This document shows, in pieces, positions 1 to 9,351 of a stretch of DNA of 64,000 nt (the first letter of the stretch is position 1; the number at the start of each line of letters is the position of its first letter). A model generated the notes under the pieces. The model did no database searches. It was not told where the DNA came from and saw only the letters and a list, made by a program, of their open reading frames with translations. The stretch is from positions 4,357,776 to 4,421,775 of the forward strand of contig NZ_CP025746.1 in the NCBI RefSeq assembly GCF_004015185.1. The letters run 5' to 3'. This DNA is from Clostridium manihotivorum. GTDB lineage: Bacteria > Bacillota > Clostridia > Clostridiales > Clostridiaceae. A program made the translations under genes and the position numbers.

Positions 1-1142
1 GCTGATTTTTTATACCTTGAAAGATTTATTGATGCATTTTTGTCCCTATCCATCCGAGCATTACATGATGGACAAACAAAAACTCTGTCTTTAAGTTTTA
101 AATCTTTCTTTATTGCTCCACAACAAGAACAAGTTTTGCTTGAAGGATAAAACCTATCTGCTTTTACGAATTCAATGCCATTAAATTTACTTTTATATTC
201 TAAGATACTAATAAACTTATGGAAACATTGTTCTTGTATAGCCTTTGATAAGTGTCTATTTTTAAGCATCCCCTTTACATTTAAATCCTCAACAACTATT
301 CTGCTTGGCTTGGTTTTCACTATTGCAGTTGTTGTTTGATGAATATGATTTAAACGTATATTTGAAAGCCTTCTTTGAATAAGTTTTAATTCTCTTTCGA
401 GTTTTTTAATATTATTAGTTTTAGTAAATTTATAACGGTTTTCACCTTCCTTTCCTATTCGAATTTTTCCATCTTCATATTTTCTTGAAACTTGTTTCTG
501 CTTTCTTTTTAACTTCTTTTTTAGTCTTTTCACTTCTTTAGCTTTATTAATATTTTTAAATGGTTTATCTATATTTGAAACTATTGCTAAATCTTTTAAT
601 CCCAAATCCACACCTATTGATATATCTGTATTTTCTGATATAGTTTCTTCTTTTTCTATGCCTATAGATATATACCAAAACTTACCGTCAAAACTTATTC
701 TTGGATTAATATATTTATTATCTGAAGGTATTTGCTCTACTGTTATAATCCAACCTACTTTTTCAATTAATACTAAATTTTCTTTAACCTTTAGTTTATC
801 TGTATCATTATAGAATGAAGGTTTGCTTTTTCTTCTGCTCTTAAATCTTGGTTTATCAGCTAACCCTTTAAAGAAATTTTTATAAGCATTACAACCATCT
901 TTTACAGCCTGTTTTGCTACATTATTAGATACTTCATTAAGCCAGTTAAGTTCTGATTTCTTTAAAATAGTTAATTTTTTTCTTAAATCTCCATCTTTTA
1001 TAAACTTGCCACCATTTTTGTGATTTTCTTCTTGTCTTGCAAGTGTCCAATTATAAATATATCTTGCAGTCCCAACTGATTGCCATAATTTTTTTTCTTG
1101 CTCTATATTCGGAATAATTCTAACTTTCTTCGCCAGTATCAT
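1..1142 (-). CDS. tnpB: IS607-associated TnpB, RNA-guided nuclease (C-terminus cut by window edge)
   Basis: The reverse strand carries an open frame of about 380 codons that runs off the left edge. TnpB proteins are transposon-encoded, RNA-guided DNA nucleases related to Cas12. All RuvC parts are visible: GVDLGLKDLAI (first Asp), IVVEDLNVKGM (Glu) and RDKNASINL (last Asp). A zinc ribbon is seen as CSCCG followed by CPSCNA. The usual length is 360-430 residues, so only a few C-terminal residues should be missing. The ATG start (1140-1142) lies inside the end of tnpA, in another frame, so the two genes overlap by 23 nt and are probably translationally coupled. The omega-RNA region expected beyond the tnpB 3' end lies outside the window. 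Confidence 0.93.
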   Translation of the reverse strand, partial: MILAKKVRIIPNIEQEKKLWQSVGTARYIYNWTLARQEENHKNGGKFIKDGDLRKKLTILKKSELNWLNEVSNNVAKQAVKDGCNAYKNFFKGLADKPRFKSRRKSKPSFYNDTDKLKVKENLVLIEKVGWIITVEQIPSDNKYINPRISFDGKFWYISIGIEKEETISENTDISIGVDLGLKDLAIVSNIDKPFKNINKAKEVKRLKKKLKRKQKQVSRKYEDGKIRIGKEGENRYKFTKTNNIKKLERELKLIQRRLSNIRLNHIHQTTTAIVKTKPSRIVVEDLNVKGMLKNRHLSKAIQEQCFHKFISILEYKSKFNGIEFVKADRFYPSSKTCSCCGAIKKDLKLKDRVFVCPSCNARMDRDKNASINLSRYKKS

Positions 1143-1743
1143 TCTCTAACAGCTCCTTAATCATTTTCTTTGCTTTATTGGCTCTTTTGCCTTGCAACCT
1201 ACAACTAAAAGCTGTAACAATTTGAATTAAATCCTCAACTAATTCCTGTTCTTCTGTTTTTTCAGTGTTATCTATGATTTCGATATCAGTCCCATACTTA
1301 TTACATAGATTTTCTATTATTTCAAACCCAAATCTCAGCAACCTATCTTTATATAGAATTACTATCTTTTCAACTTCTGAATTGGTTATCATATCCACCA
1401 ATTGATTTAATCCTTTTTTATCGTAATTTATTCCACTTCCTATATCAGTAATAACATCAAATGAGTACCCTTTAGCAATCATGTATGTTTTAACATTTTC
1501 AACTTGTCTTGCTAAATCATCTTTTTGTTTATTACTTGATACTCTACAATATCCAATTACTTTTTTAGTTGTCTTAACAAGTGGCACTTGCAAAACTTGA
1601 TTAATTTGTTGTTCAGAATAATAACGGTGTCCACCTTCTGTTATATGATGTGGTTTTAACTTTCCTTCATTATCCCACAATCTTAAAGTTTGAATACTTT
1701 TTCCCACTAATTTTGAGAATTGACCAATTGTATAATACTTCAT
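1120..1743 (-). CDS. tnpA: IS607 family serine recombinase TnpA
   Basis: A 207-residue serine recombinase that moves IS607-type elements. Residues 1-55 form a MerR-like winged helix (YYTIGQFSKLVGKSIQTLRL) and residues 60-200 a small resolvase domain. The catalytic serine lies in GYCRVSS near residue 68, and the RLLRFGFE segment fits the domain's arginine-rich region. N-terminal DNA binding followed by catalysis is the inverted order typical of IS607. The length is normal and the frame is intact. The gene overlaps tnpB, as usual for this family. The ATG is preceded by AGAGGTGA, a good ribosome binding site. Confidence 0.95.
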   Translation of the reverse strand: MKYYTIGQFSKLVGKSIQTLRLWDNEGKLKPHHITEGGHRYYSEQQINQVLQVPLVKTTKKVIGYCRVSSNKQKDDLARQVENVKTYMIAKGYSFDVITDIGSGINYDKKGLNQLVDMITNSEVEKIVILYKDRLLRFGFEIIENLCNKYGTDIEIIDNTEKTEEQELVEDLIQIVTAFSCRLQGKRANKAKKMIKELLENDTGEES

Positions 1744-1850
1744 GCTATCACCTCTTTACACATATTATGACAACATAAAACTAACAATATTCCAATATAT
1801 TTTAGTGTGTTTTAGTAGGTGTTTTAAAACTGTTGTATGCCTCCATCAAT

Positions 1851-2056
1851 TGTTCAGTACTATAATATTATAATTTTAATAAATTGATACCCTATGTAGA
1901 CATACTACTTCATTATGAAATTTATCAAAGTAAAACTTGTTAGATTGGTCAAACGCTTTATTTTTAGTCTAAGAATTGTAATTGTGCATCTTTATGCTTT
2001 TCTGATTTGAAGTATATTTAAAAAATAAATATTTTCTAACTTTGGAATTTACTTTT
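1851..2056. other. AT-rich spacer between IS607 and the DUF5808 gene
   Basis: No coding frame of useful length and no clear terminator is visible here. With 1744-1850 it makes a gene-free stretch of about 310 bases. Confidence 0.5.
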
Positions 2057-2266
2057 TTAACTTTTATATACTACACGTATTATTATTATTATAATTAAGG
2101 CTATAGTAACCACCCAAGAAATCGGATTGGCCCAATTAAAGCTCCTCCCTATACCTAAAGCTTTTGGAATTAAAAGATTTGCATCTTCTTTATTAAAATA
2201 AAAGAAATTTCCATGAGTTCTTCTATAATCCTCAATTTCATCCTTTGTCCACCTTCTTTTTGGCAT
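2057..2266 (-). CDS. DUF5808-type small membrane protein
   Basis: A 69-residue protein. The N-terminal half carries RRWTKDEIEDYRRTHGN and then FFYFNKEDANLLIPKALGIG, which fits the DUF5808 pattern of a Tyr/Phe-rich stretch, a Pro-Lys step and an Asn-Trp segment. One transmembrane helix follows at about residues 48-66 (WVVTIALIIIIIIRVVY). I chose the start at 2266 because GGTGAG lies 4 nt upstream of this ATG. A longer frame to 2326 would add 20 residues without a ribosome binding site. Such domains often sit at the C-terminus of larger membrane proteins. Here the domain stands alone and its function is unknown. Confidence 0.75.
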   Translation of the reverse strand: MPKRRWTKDEIEDYRRTHGNFFYFNKEDANLLIPKALGIGRSFNWANPISWVVTIALIIIIIIRVVYKS

Positions 2267-2419
2267 TATCTCACCGCTTTCTTTTATACTAAGTAAATTA
2301 TTAAATGTAATTATATCTTTGTTCAATTGCTATTACAATGATTATAGACATACTTATACCTTAATTCTTAAGGACAGTCTATTTTCAATTCTTTCTATTA
2401 TCTTTTTATCTAACCTTTA

Positions 2420-2447
2420 TTGAAAATACACCCAATTATGTTATAAT
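2420..2447 (+). promoter_or_regulatory. Sigma-A type promoter for the GNAT gene
   Basis: TTGAAA at 2420 and TATAAT at 2442, with a 16 nt spacer, 45 nt upstream of the TTG start at 2492. The -10 box is perfect and the -35 box differs at two positions. Confidence 0.7.
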
Positions 2448-2491
2448 ATGTTCTACAAATATAATAACATACAAGAATGAGGTGAGCCATA

Positions 2492-2947
2492 TTGTTTCAA
2501 TTTAAAAGCTTCGATTTTTTAACAGATGGTGAAATTGATTTAAATATAAAAGCAAAAACTCCTGCTGACGATGAAAAAGGTTATCTTCCTAGATATGCCT
2601 ACAAAATTAATTTACATAATTCCTTAGACCCTATAGGTAATATAGATATCCGAATAGGATATAACGAAAACTCTTATTACGGTGGTAATATTGGTTATGA
2701 AATTGATGAAAATTTTAGAGGAAATCACTTTGCAGCAAAGGCATGTAATATTATTAAACAAGTAGCTTTAGGGCATAAAATGGACAAAATAATAATCACC
2801 TGCAATCCTGATAATTTTCCTTCACGTAAGACCTGTGAAAAAGCAGGCCTCAGCCTTAAAGAAGTGGTGGACTTACCACCTCATAACGACATGTACTTAG
2901 AAGGCGAACGACAAAAATGTATTTATGAGTGGAATTTTAATGATTAA
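2492..2947 (+). CDS. GNAT family N-acetyltransferase
   Basis: A 151-residue acetyl-CoA-dependent acyltransferase of unknown substrate. The core fold shows as NIGYEIDENFRGNHFAAKA, where the strand-4/helix-3 region contains the pyrophosphate-binding RGNHFA loop, followed by IIITCNPDNFPSRKTCEKAG, a RimJ/RimL-like C-terminal half. The start is TTG, six bases after GAGGTGAG. The gene lies directly behind a good promoter and 33 nt before the DUF218-nucleotidyltransferase gene, so the two and the following lipoprotein gene probably form one operon. Confidence 0.88.
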   Translation: MFQFKSFDFLTDGEIDLNIKAKTPADDEKGYLPRYAYKINLHNSLDPIGNIDIRIGYNENSYYGGNIGYEIDENFRGNHFAAKACNIIKQVALGHKMDKIIITCNPDNFPSRKTCEKAGLSLKEVVDLPPHNDMYLEGERQKCIYEWNFND

Positions 2948-2980
2948 TTCTTAGAATATCCTTAGCTATATGGAGGCAAT

Positions 2981-4237
2981 ATGAATAATATAACTGACAT
3001 AACAAACTATATATTTATCGAAGGTGAACCTAAAGCTTCTGATATTATTTTCATACCAGGAGGCTCCTATGCTGAATTAGGAGAAAAAGCGGCCAAGCTA
3101 TGGCACGATAAATATGCTCCACTTATCTTACCTTCAGGAAGACATAATCCACATGAAAAGTTATTTTCCAATCCTTCAGTGAAAACTGATAATTATGGTA
3201 GTCATTATAACACTGAATGGGAATTTTGTAATGACGTATTATATAAAAATGGGGTTGATAAAAGTGCAATTTTTCGAGAAGATACTGCTGAAAGCACTTA
3301 TGAAAATGCTTTTAAGTCTCGCGAAATAACAGACAACCTTGGATTACATATAAATAGGGCAATTATAGTCTGCAAGAGTTCCCATGCTAGACGATGCTAT
3401 ATGTATTATCAATGGGCATTCCCTCATGTAGAACTCATCATATGTCCTTGCGACGTTCAAGGAATTAGAAAAGATAATTGGTTCACTTCAGAAATAGGAA
3501 TAAATGTGGTTATGGATGAAGTAAGAAAGATTGGAACACAATTTAAAAACTATTTTAAGGAAAATATTTTATTTAATTTTGAAATAACCTATCCAACACA
3601 AGAACATAAAAACTATATAGAAGCTATATATAAATTCTGTAAAAGCAACAGACTTTCCTTAATCTTGAAAGGTTCTTTGGCTAAAGGTACTGCCACTAAA
3701 TTTTCTGATATTGATCTAATCATATTAGGTGAGGTTGATAACTTTATTATTGATGACCTCATCACTATTTATGGCAATCCGGTTATGACTAATCTCACTG
3801 AAAATCCTAAAGACATATTAATCTTAGTTCATAACAATAATATAACTGTTGATTTAGATATTAGAAATGCTATTTCTGAGGATGATTTAAAAGATAGTTT
3901 AGTTCTTTTGAAATACAGCACAAACTTTATAGTAGATAAAAATTTATCTAAGAATAGAGCTTTTTTACTTAACTATATATTAGAAAAACCTAATTGGTAC
4001 AAAACCCTTAGGTTAATACATAGAGCAGTGATAAAATATCTCTCCAACAAAATTGATACATCCTATAATTTATTAGAAGAAATTAAAGAGAATCTATTTT
4101 CTTTACATATAAATGACTTAGAGTATAATAATAATTTTGAAGATGATATACAATATATATTCAATAGAATTAATGCAGAATTTGAAGTCGATGATAAAAT
4201 AAATGCATTATTCAATAATCTGTTTAGCAAATTCTAA
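2981..4237 (+). CDS. YdcF-like (DUF218) domain fused to a nucleotidyltransferase domain
   Basis: A 418-residue two-domain protein. Residues 20-190 are a DUF218/YdcF-like domain: DIIFIPGGSY at 21, a THR-like strand with IIVCKSSHARR at 128, and FREDTAESTYENA in the position of the family's conserved Glu/Asn patch. Residues 205-300 are a pol-beta type nucleotidyltransferase: GSLAKGTATKFSDID at 231-245 has the GS...D-x-D signature, with a likely third acidic residue in ITVDLDIRN near 291-293. The remaining 120 residues are mostly helical. DUF218 proteins are usually single-domain and some bind S-adenosylmethionine. Nucleotidyltransferases of this type modify small molecules, RNA or proteins. No function can be given for the fusion. 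It starts with ATG after TGGAGGC and is probably co-transcribed with its neighbours. Confidence 0.82.
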   Translation: MNNITDITNYIFIEGEPKASDIIFIPGGSYAELGEKAAKLWHDKYAPLILPSGRHNPHEKLFSNPSVKTDNYGSHYNTEWEFCNDVLYKNGVDKSAIFREDTAESTYENAFKSREITDNLGLHINRAIIVCKSSHARRCYMYYQWAFPHVELIICPCDVQGIRKDNWFTSEIGINVVMDEVRKIGTQFKNYFKENILFNFEITYPTQEHKNYIEAIYKFCKSNRLSLILKGSLAKGTATKFSDIDLIILGEVDNFIIDDLITIYGNPVMTNLTENPKDILILVHNNNITVDLDIRNAISEDDLKDSLVLLKYSTNFIVDKNLSKNRAFLLNYILEKPNWYKTLRLIHRAVIKYLSNKIDTSYNLLEEIKENLFSLHINDLEYNNNFEDDIQYIFNRINAEFEVDDKINALFNNLFSKF

Positions 4238-4249
4238 GGAGATGATGTC

Positions 4250-4738
4250 TTGAGATTAAAAAGCTTTACAATAGCAGCTATTACCTGTCTCTTATTATTT
4301 TGTACAGGTTGCACAAAAAGTCAAGAAAAACCTACAGTAAAACCTTTTGAAAACATATCTTCAGATTTAGTTAAAAGGGTGGAGTTTGATAACCTAAGAC
4401 TAACAAGCGGTGAGAAAGAAATAGCTAGGAGTAAGCTGATTACAAAAAGCCAAGATATTCAAACTATGATGAAATACATAAAGTCATTGTCTTGCATTCA
4501 GAGTAGCGAGAAGGATAAGGCCCCTGATTTTGTAATTGCGTTGATCTCAAATACTGAACAGTCAAAGGAGTACCTTTACTCAATAAACATATATAAGAAT
4601 ATAGTATACGTCTATAAATTTAGTGGTACAAATACAATTAAAGCCGTCTATAAGTGCACAGATTCTAACCTTATAGATGATTTAAAGAATCTATATAGCT
4701 CCATGAATTACAAAGAAGAGCCTGTGATGCAAAAGTGA
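4250..4738 (+). CDS. Putative lipoprotein
   Basis: A 162-residue exported protein with a lipoprotein signal: a basic start (MRLKSF), a hydrophobic stretch and the lipobox LFCTGC, with Cys at residue 21. The mature part has no domain I recognise. It starts at TTG (4250), eight bases after AAGGAGA, 12 nt behind the previous stop, and ends the operon before a terminator. Confidence 0.8.
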   Translation: MRLKSFTIAAITCLLLFCTGCTKSQEKPTVKPFENISSDLVKRVEFDNLRLTSGEKEIARSKLITKSQDIQTMMKYIKSLSCIQSSEKDKAPDFVIALISNTEQSKEYLYSINIYKNIVYVYKFSGTNTIKAVYKCTDSNLIDDLKNLYSSMNYKEEPVMQK

Positions 4739-4761
4739 TTTTAAACTATCCTATAATGAAT

Positions 4762-4812
4762 AAAAAACTGCACTATGGATAATTACCTGCAACTATCCTA
4801 GTACAGTTTTTT
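4762..4812. terminator. Bidirectional Rho-independent terminator
   Basis: AAAAAACTG...TATGGATA pairs with TATCC...TACAGTTTTTT across a 12-nt loop, with an A-run on one side and a T-run on the other. It serves the lipoprotein gene and possibly the facing membrane-protein gene. Confidence 0.8.
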
Positions 4813-4865
4813 ATAACTTTAATATTAATTTTTGTCATGCGAAAGTTTTATTATCTCCCAAGCCT

Positions 4866-5075
4866 CTATTCTCGTTTCATGCTGGTGATTTTTATAATAT
4901 TGTAAACTACATAAATAATAAGAATAAAAATAACTATTATTGCAGCTATAGAGCATACCTTTAATTGGAAATATAAACTTTCTCCATAAAGTAACAGCAT
5001 GATTCCTAAAACCAATAGTGCCAACACAGAGGTTAATAGGGACATAAAATATAATTGCAATTTTTCTTTCATCAT
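4866..5075 (-). CDS. Small two-helix membrane protein
   Basis: A 69-residue protein with two predicted transmembrane helices, about residues 9-30 (YFMSLLTSVLALLVLGIML) and 38-62 (VCSIAAIIVIFILIIYVVY), and a basic tail ending KITSMKRE. AGGAGA lies four bases before the first ATG. A second ATG follows at once, so the start could be one codon later. No family is recognised, and the gene stands alone. Confidence 0.6.
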   Translation of the reverse strand: MMKEKLQLYFMSLLTSVLALLVLGIMLLLYGESLYFQLKVCSIAAIIVIFILIIYVVYNIIKITSMKRE

Positions 5076-5304
5076 CCGTTCTCCTAGAAGCTTAATTATA
5101 TATATTTAAAATGACAGTATAATTATATCATAATCCTTAGATGATTTGGCATTTCTTTATATATTATAGCTTCTTTCTTCCTTATCCATCACAAATATTC
5201 CAATTTTTACAGCCTTATGTTATAATCAGTATACATATTATATTTAGTTTAGAGTTCTATAAGCTAATTATAATAAACTTTAATTAGTAAATGAGGGCTT
5301 ATAT

Positions 5305-5580
5305 ATGTTACATAAAATTCTTCAATTAATTTCATACTTATGTATAATTACATACTGTATATCTCTGTCTCATAAAAATAAAAAACCTTATCTTGCTTTA
5401 TTTGGAGTATTTTTCGGTGTTGAGGCTATAAGATTATCTTTCCTAGAGGCTTACATAAGGACAACTCCTGGATTAATAATTGAAGTCATAGAAGGAGGTC
5501 TTTTTTTAATAGCTTTAACTCTATTGTGCATTGATAAATATAAAAAGGTAAATCCTCCTGAAGATTCTGCTAGTCTTTGA
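5305..5580 (+). CDS. Small membrane protein of unknown function
   Basis: A 91-residue protein with three likely membrane segments, about residues 3-20, 28-46 and 57-76 (IIEVIEGGLFLIALTLL), and a polar tail. GAGGG lies seven bases before ATG. The protein has no motif I recognise. It is followed within 110 nt by the 3' end of group II intron copy 1, which is transcribed from the opposite strand. Confidence 0.6.
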   Translation: MLHKILQLISYLCIITYCISLSHKNKKPYLALFGVFFGVEAIRLSFLEAYIRTTPGLIIEVIEGGLFLIALTLLCIDKYKKVNPPEDSASL

Positions 5581-5770
5581 GAAATGATAAACTAAATATC
5601 TACAAAGATATTTTTAAGCCGGTACTTATAGATTATTTGAGCTCTAATTACTTATTTGTAGTTGTTTTTCTCAAACACTAAAGCCCATAAATCGAGTAGG
5701 AGCTGAATAATTATTTTATTCAGCGTCCTCTCACACCACCGTGCATACCGGTCTGGTACACGGCGGTTCT

Positions 5771-7180
5771 TTAAGTTGAATGAATTTTAATATATTGATG
5801 CGTTAGGCTTTTTAAGCCTAAGTCCGAGAAGAATTTATTTGTAAGAGTTGTGTTTAATATTGCACTATTTGCTACTCGCCAGTATCCTTTGCGGGTATTG
5901 GCAAACTTTATAGCTTCGTAGTGTTCAAGTCCCAGCTTCTTAAGGTTTTTATATCTAGTTCTAACTTTCTTCCACTGTTTCCATATACACATTCTTAATC
6001 TTTTCCTTATCCAAATATCTAAATGCTCCACTATTCCTTTGCATTTGGCTATTCCATAATAGTTAATCCAACCAATATTAATTTGGTTCAATTTTTCTAT
6101 TCTTTGTTCCAAAGTTATCGGTTTTGATCTAGATAGGACTTCTCTGATTTTATCTTTGTATCTCTTTAATGATTGCTTTGATATAGATGAGTATGCTTTA
6201 CCAAACATTAGGTTTAGCGTGAATCCTAGAAACTTTCTCTTCCAAGGTCTATCTACTGCACTTTTATCTCTGTTCACCTTCAATTTGAGTTTGCCTTCAA
6301 TGAAACTTGTTATATTTTCCATTACTCTTTTCCCAGCTCTCTCACTTTTAACATAGATATTACAGTCGTCCGCGTAGCGACAAAATTTATGACCTCTCAT
6401 TTCTAACTCTTTATCTAGTTCATCTAGCATTATGTTAGATAATAGTGGACTCAACGGTCCTCCTTGTGGGGTTCCTTCTTCATTTCTGACCACTACACCA
6501 TTTATCATTATTCCTGACTGAAGATATTTCCTTATTAGGGATAATACTCTCTTATCCTTAATGCTTCTTGATAATTTATGCATTAAGATATCATGGTTAA
6601 CCTTATCAAAGAATTTCTCTAAGTCCATATCAACAACCCACCTATAGCCATCATTGATATACTGTTCTGCTTTCTTAATTGCATCTTTAGCTCCTCTTTG
6701 AGGGCGGAAGCCAAAGCTACTTTCAGAGAATCTTCTATCATAAATACTATTTAATTCTTGAGCAATAGCTTGTTGGATAAGTCTATCCAAAACTGTAGGT
6801 ATACCTAAGAGCCTAGTTCCACCATTAGGTTTTGGAATTTCTACTCTTCTAACTGGCATTGGTCTATACTCACCATTAAGAATACTTTCTCTAATAGATA
6901 TCCAGTTTGTTTTCAAAAATTGTTTAAGTTCATAAACTGTCATTCCGTCCACGCCGTGGCTACCTTTATTAGAAATTACTCTTTTAAGAGCCAAGTTCAT
7001 ATTATCCTTGGATAATATCCTTTCTAGTGAGCCATATTCAAATCCACTGATTTTCTCCTTTGGAGTTGCCGAGAATTCTCTATGCACTCTTTGCTTATCT
7101 TCGAGTTCCACTCTATCTTGGGCACTAGAGCCTAAATATTTAGTTTTCTGCAATCTTTGAGTATTCTATGAAACTTTCAA
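5771..7180 (-). pseudogene. ltrA: Group II intron reverse transcriptase/maturase, early nonsense codon
   Basis: The equivalent of the 470-codon maturase of copy 2. The family start, a TTG at 7180 ten bases behind GGGAGG, is followed at codon 5 by TAG (7166-7168) where copy 2 reads CAG. From codon 6 the frame is open to 5771, and an internal TTG at 7153 could in principle restart translation but lacks a ribosome binding site. The reverse transcriptase region is intact, with FCRYADD as the catalytic motif and GTPQGGPLSPLLSN as motif 4. The maturase (X) domain follows, with no HNH endonuclease domain at the C-terminus. The lesion may be real or an error in a multi-copy region. Confidence 0.8.
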
Positions 7181-7549
7181 ACTTGAAAAACCTCCCTAAA
7201 GTTCAGTCCTTCATCCGCTATCGCGATTAGCGGAGTTACTATGACTTCTGCTGACTTCTGATAGTTCAGTTACATATCGCTATGTAGGTTACCGCTTAGA
7301 AATTCATCTTTGTTAGCGATGTATCTATCAGACCTCCCCAGGTAAGAACAACAACCTTCATCTCATATATCTGCTACATTTACTCCTAGGAATTGGGATA
7401 GTGTAGGACTTCGTTTTGTTTAGCAAACTCGTCCGTCCCTAGTAAGCCTTATATGTAGTTCGTGTCCCTCAGACCGAGACTTTGCCTTAGGCTTCCTTCA
7501 GATTCCACCTCACGATGGACACCCTTGCCCTTAGCTAGTGGTTCCCACT

Positions 7550-9187
7550 CAATGTCATCAACTTAAGAGTATTAAATATAAATTTAATACTAATAGCATC
7601 TCCTTTGGAATTTATACACTGTAATTCCAAGGGTTTTTCATTGCACTGAAGGGATTTACAGCTTACGATATTTTGTAAAAAATATAGAAAGGATATCTTC
7701 AGAATAGGAACTAAAGATGAAAGCCTACGAGCGAATACTAGAGACTTTTGAAAAATTTACTACTGAAAGAATCAAAGAAATTGGTAGATTAGAAAAGAAA
7801 GATTTCATTAGGGAAAGGAAAATGCCTTTTGCAGACATACTAAGATATATATTAAGTCAGAAAGGTAAAACAATAACAATGGAAATCAATAACTATTTCA
7901 AAGAAGTAAACAGACGAGAGAATCGAGTCACAAAACAAGCCTTTTGTAGCGGCGCTGTCGCTTAAATCCTGAGGTGTTTAAACAGTTAAATCGTGAGTAT
8001 GTGGAAGCTATATATAAAGGGAGTGAATATAAGACCTACAAAGGATATATTATTACAGCTGTTGATGGTACAGTTTTAGAAATACCAAATACGAAAGAAC
8101 TTCAAAAAGAATATGAGTGTCAGTCGCCAACATCTAAAAATACTAGAAAAAAGTGCTCGTGCGAAGGCCTCTGGTATTTATGATGTAGAAAACAACATAA
8201 TGATTGACGCAATACTAGAAAATATAGTGCACAAGAAAGACCTTTGGCTAAGAAAAATATTGAAAATATGCTTAGAATAGTTGGAAATGATAAAAAAATA
8301 ATAACTATATTTGATAGAGGTTATGCATCACTTGACATACTATTTCACCTAAAGCATATGCCAATTCTCTATTTATTTAGATTGCAAAGTGACATATATG
8401 CGCAAGAAAAGAATTCAATGAAGAATGATGATGAAATAGTGAATTTAAAGATTACAAAAAGACAGACTAAAAAACTTTATGGATGAAGAGCTTAAAATGA
8501 AGGCCAAACAGGCTGGAGGAATAGACACAAGGCTAGTACGGGTAGTATTGTCAACAGGTGAAGTAGAATACTTAATTACCAACATACCATATGATCTAAT
8601 GGATACTAAAGAGATAGGTCAATTATACTTTTAAACGATGGGGTATAGAAACTGCCTATGACGTTATCAAGAATAAGTTGCATATAGAAAATATCTCAGG
8701 CAGAAAAAAGGTGATAATTGAACAAGATTTTTATGCACAAATACTATTGTTTAATATGGTAGAAGACTTAAAAAATGATGCAAATAAACAACTTGAGGAA
8801 AACAAGAATAAGGACCTTAAGTATGAATATAAGGTGAATATGAACATTCTAATAGGAACATTTAAAGAGTACATTATAAAAATTGCAGTAGAGGATGATG
8901 ATTTAAAACGTAAGCAATTGTATGAATACATGTTAGGAGAAATTATGGAAAACTTAGTTCCTATAAGGCCTGGGAGAACCTTTCCTAGAACTTTTTATAA
9001 AGGTAGAAATAAGGCTAGATTAAACATTCGACGTAATAGTTAGAGATCTGCATGAAGAATATGGACTATTCAAAAATTTAATTATTGAATAGCTTATTTG
9101 CTATGCAATAATTTTCATGCCGCCTCCCTCCCCTAGCGAGGTAAGTTTAAGCAAAAAATCAAATTCTCTGTTAAGTTGATGACATTG
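7550..9187 (+). mobile_element. IS4-family insertion sequence nested in group II intron copy 1
   Basis: A 1638-bp element bounded by perfect inverted repeats CAATGTCATCAACTTAA (7550) and its complement (ending 9187). The sequence GGTTCCCACT is duplicated on both flanks (7540-7549 and 9188-9197), a 10-bp target duplication as expected for IS4/IS231-type elements. The undivided target is seen in intron copies 2 and 3. The transposase is decayed, but the ends and the target repeat are perfect. Confidence 0.93.
7717..9043 (+). pseudogene. IS4-family DDE transposase, several frameshifts
   Basis: Four pieces in different frames cover most of one transposase: 7717-7965, 7974-8183, 8244-8486 and 8678-9043. 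Recognisable parts are ITAVDGTVLEIPN (first catalytic Asp), IITIFDRGYASLDI (second Asp) and, between pieces, the WGIETAYDVIKNKL region with the catalytic Glu of the family's Y-R-E signature. Indels near 7960, 8150, 8490 and 8625 break the frame. It cannot make an active enzyme as read. A related intact element elsewhere in the genome could still act on its ends. Confidence 0.88.
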
Positions 9188-9250
9188 GGTTCCCACTACC
9201 AAGCCCACAGCGGACTTTCACCGCCAAGTTGTTGCCCATGCTGGGCACAC

Positions 9251-9294
9251 TAAAAGCCATGCATAAGAAAATTTTCTCTTTATGCATGGTTTCT
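9251..9294 (-). terminator. Terminator of the xylI gene, 5' exon of intron copy 1
   Basis: On the reverse strand ACCATGCATAA pairs with TTATGCATGG across a short AT loop, followed by CTTTTA and then the first base of the intron (9250). Confidence 0.8.
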
Positions 9295-9351
9295 ATATTT
9301 AAAAATCTTATTTCTTTTTCAACAGTTTCTTTATATATCTATATGCTACTT

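Larger units (their letters stand above)
1..1850 (-). mobile_element. IS607-family transposon, left part outside window
   Basis: tnpA and tnpB lie in the canonical order with intact coding regions. Beyond the tnpA start, 1795-1835 holds the related units TTTTAGTGTG and TTTTAGTAGGTGTTTTA, the kind of short direct repeats seen at IS607 ends. The exact end cannot be placed by eye because IS607 makes no clear target duplication and lacks inverted repeats. The outer limit of 1850 is an estimate. Confidence 0.7.
5691..9250 (-). mobile_element. Group II intron copy 1, interrupted by an IS4-family element
   Basis: The reverse strand begins with GTGTGCCC at 9250, the consensus group II 5' end (GUGYG), and ends with CTACTCGAT at 5691. 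The domain V/VI region (GGTGGTGTGAGAGGACG) lies just upstream of the end. Without the IS (7550-9187) and one 10-bp target repeat the intron is 1912 nt, exactly the length of copy 2. The 5' exon is the terminator of the xylI gene (9251-9294), so the intron sits directly behind a T-tract, the site choice known for bacterial class IIC introns. The structural 5' domain is split by the IS, and the encoded protein has an early stop, so this copy is probably inactive. Confidence 0.92.
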
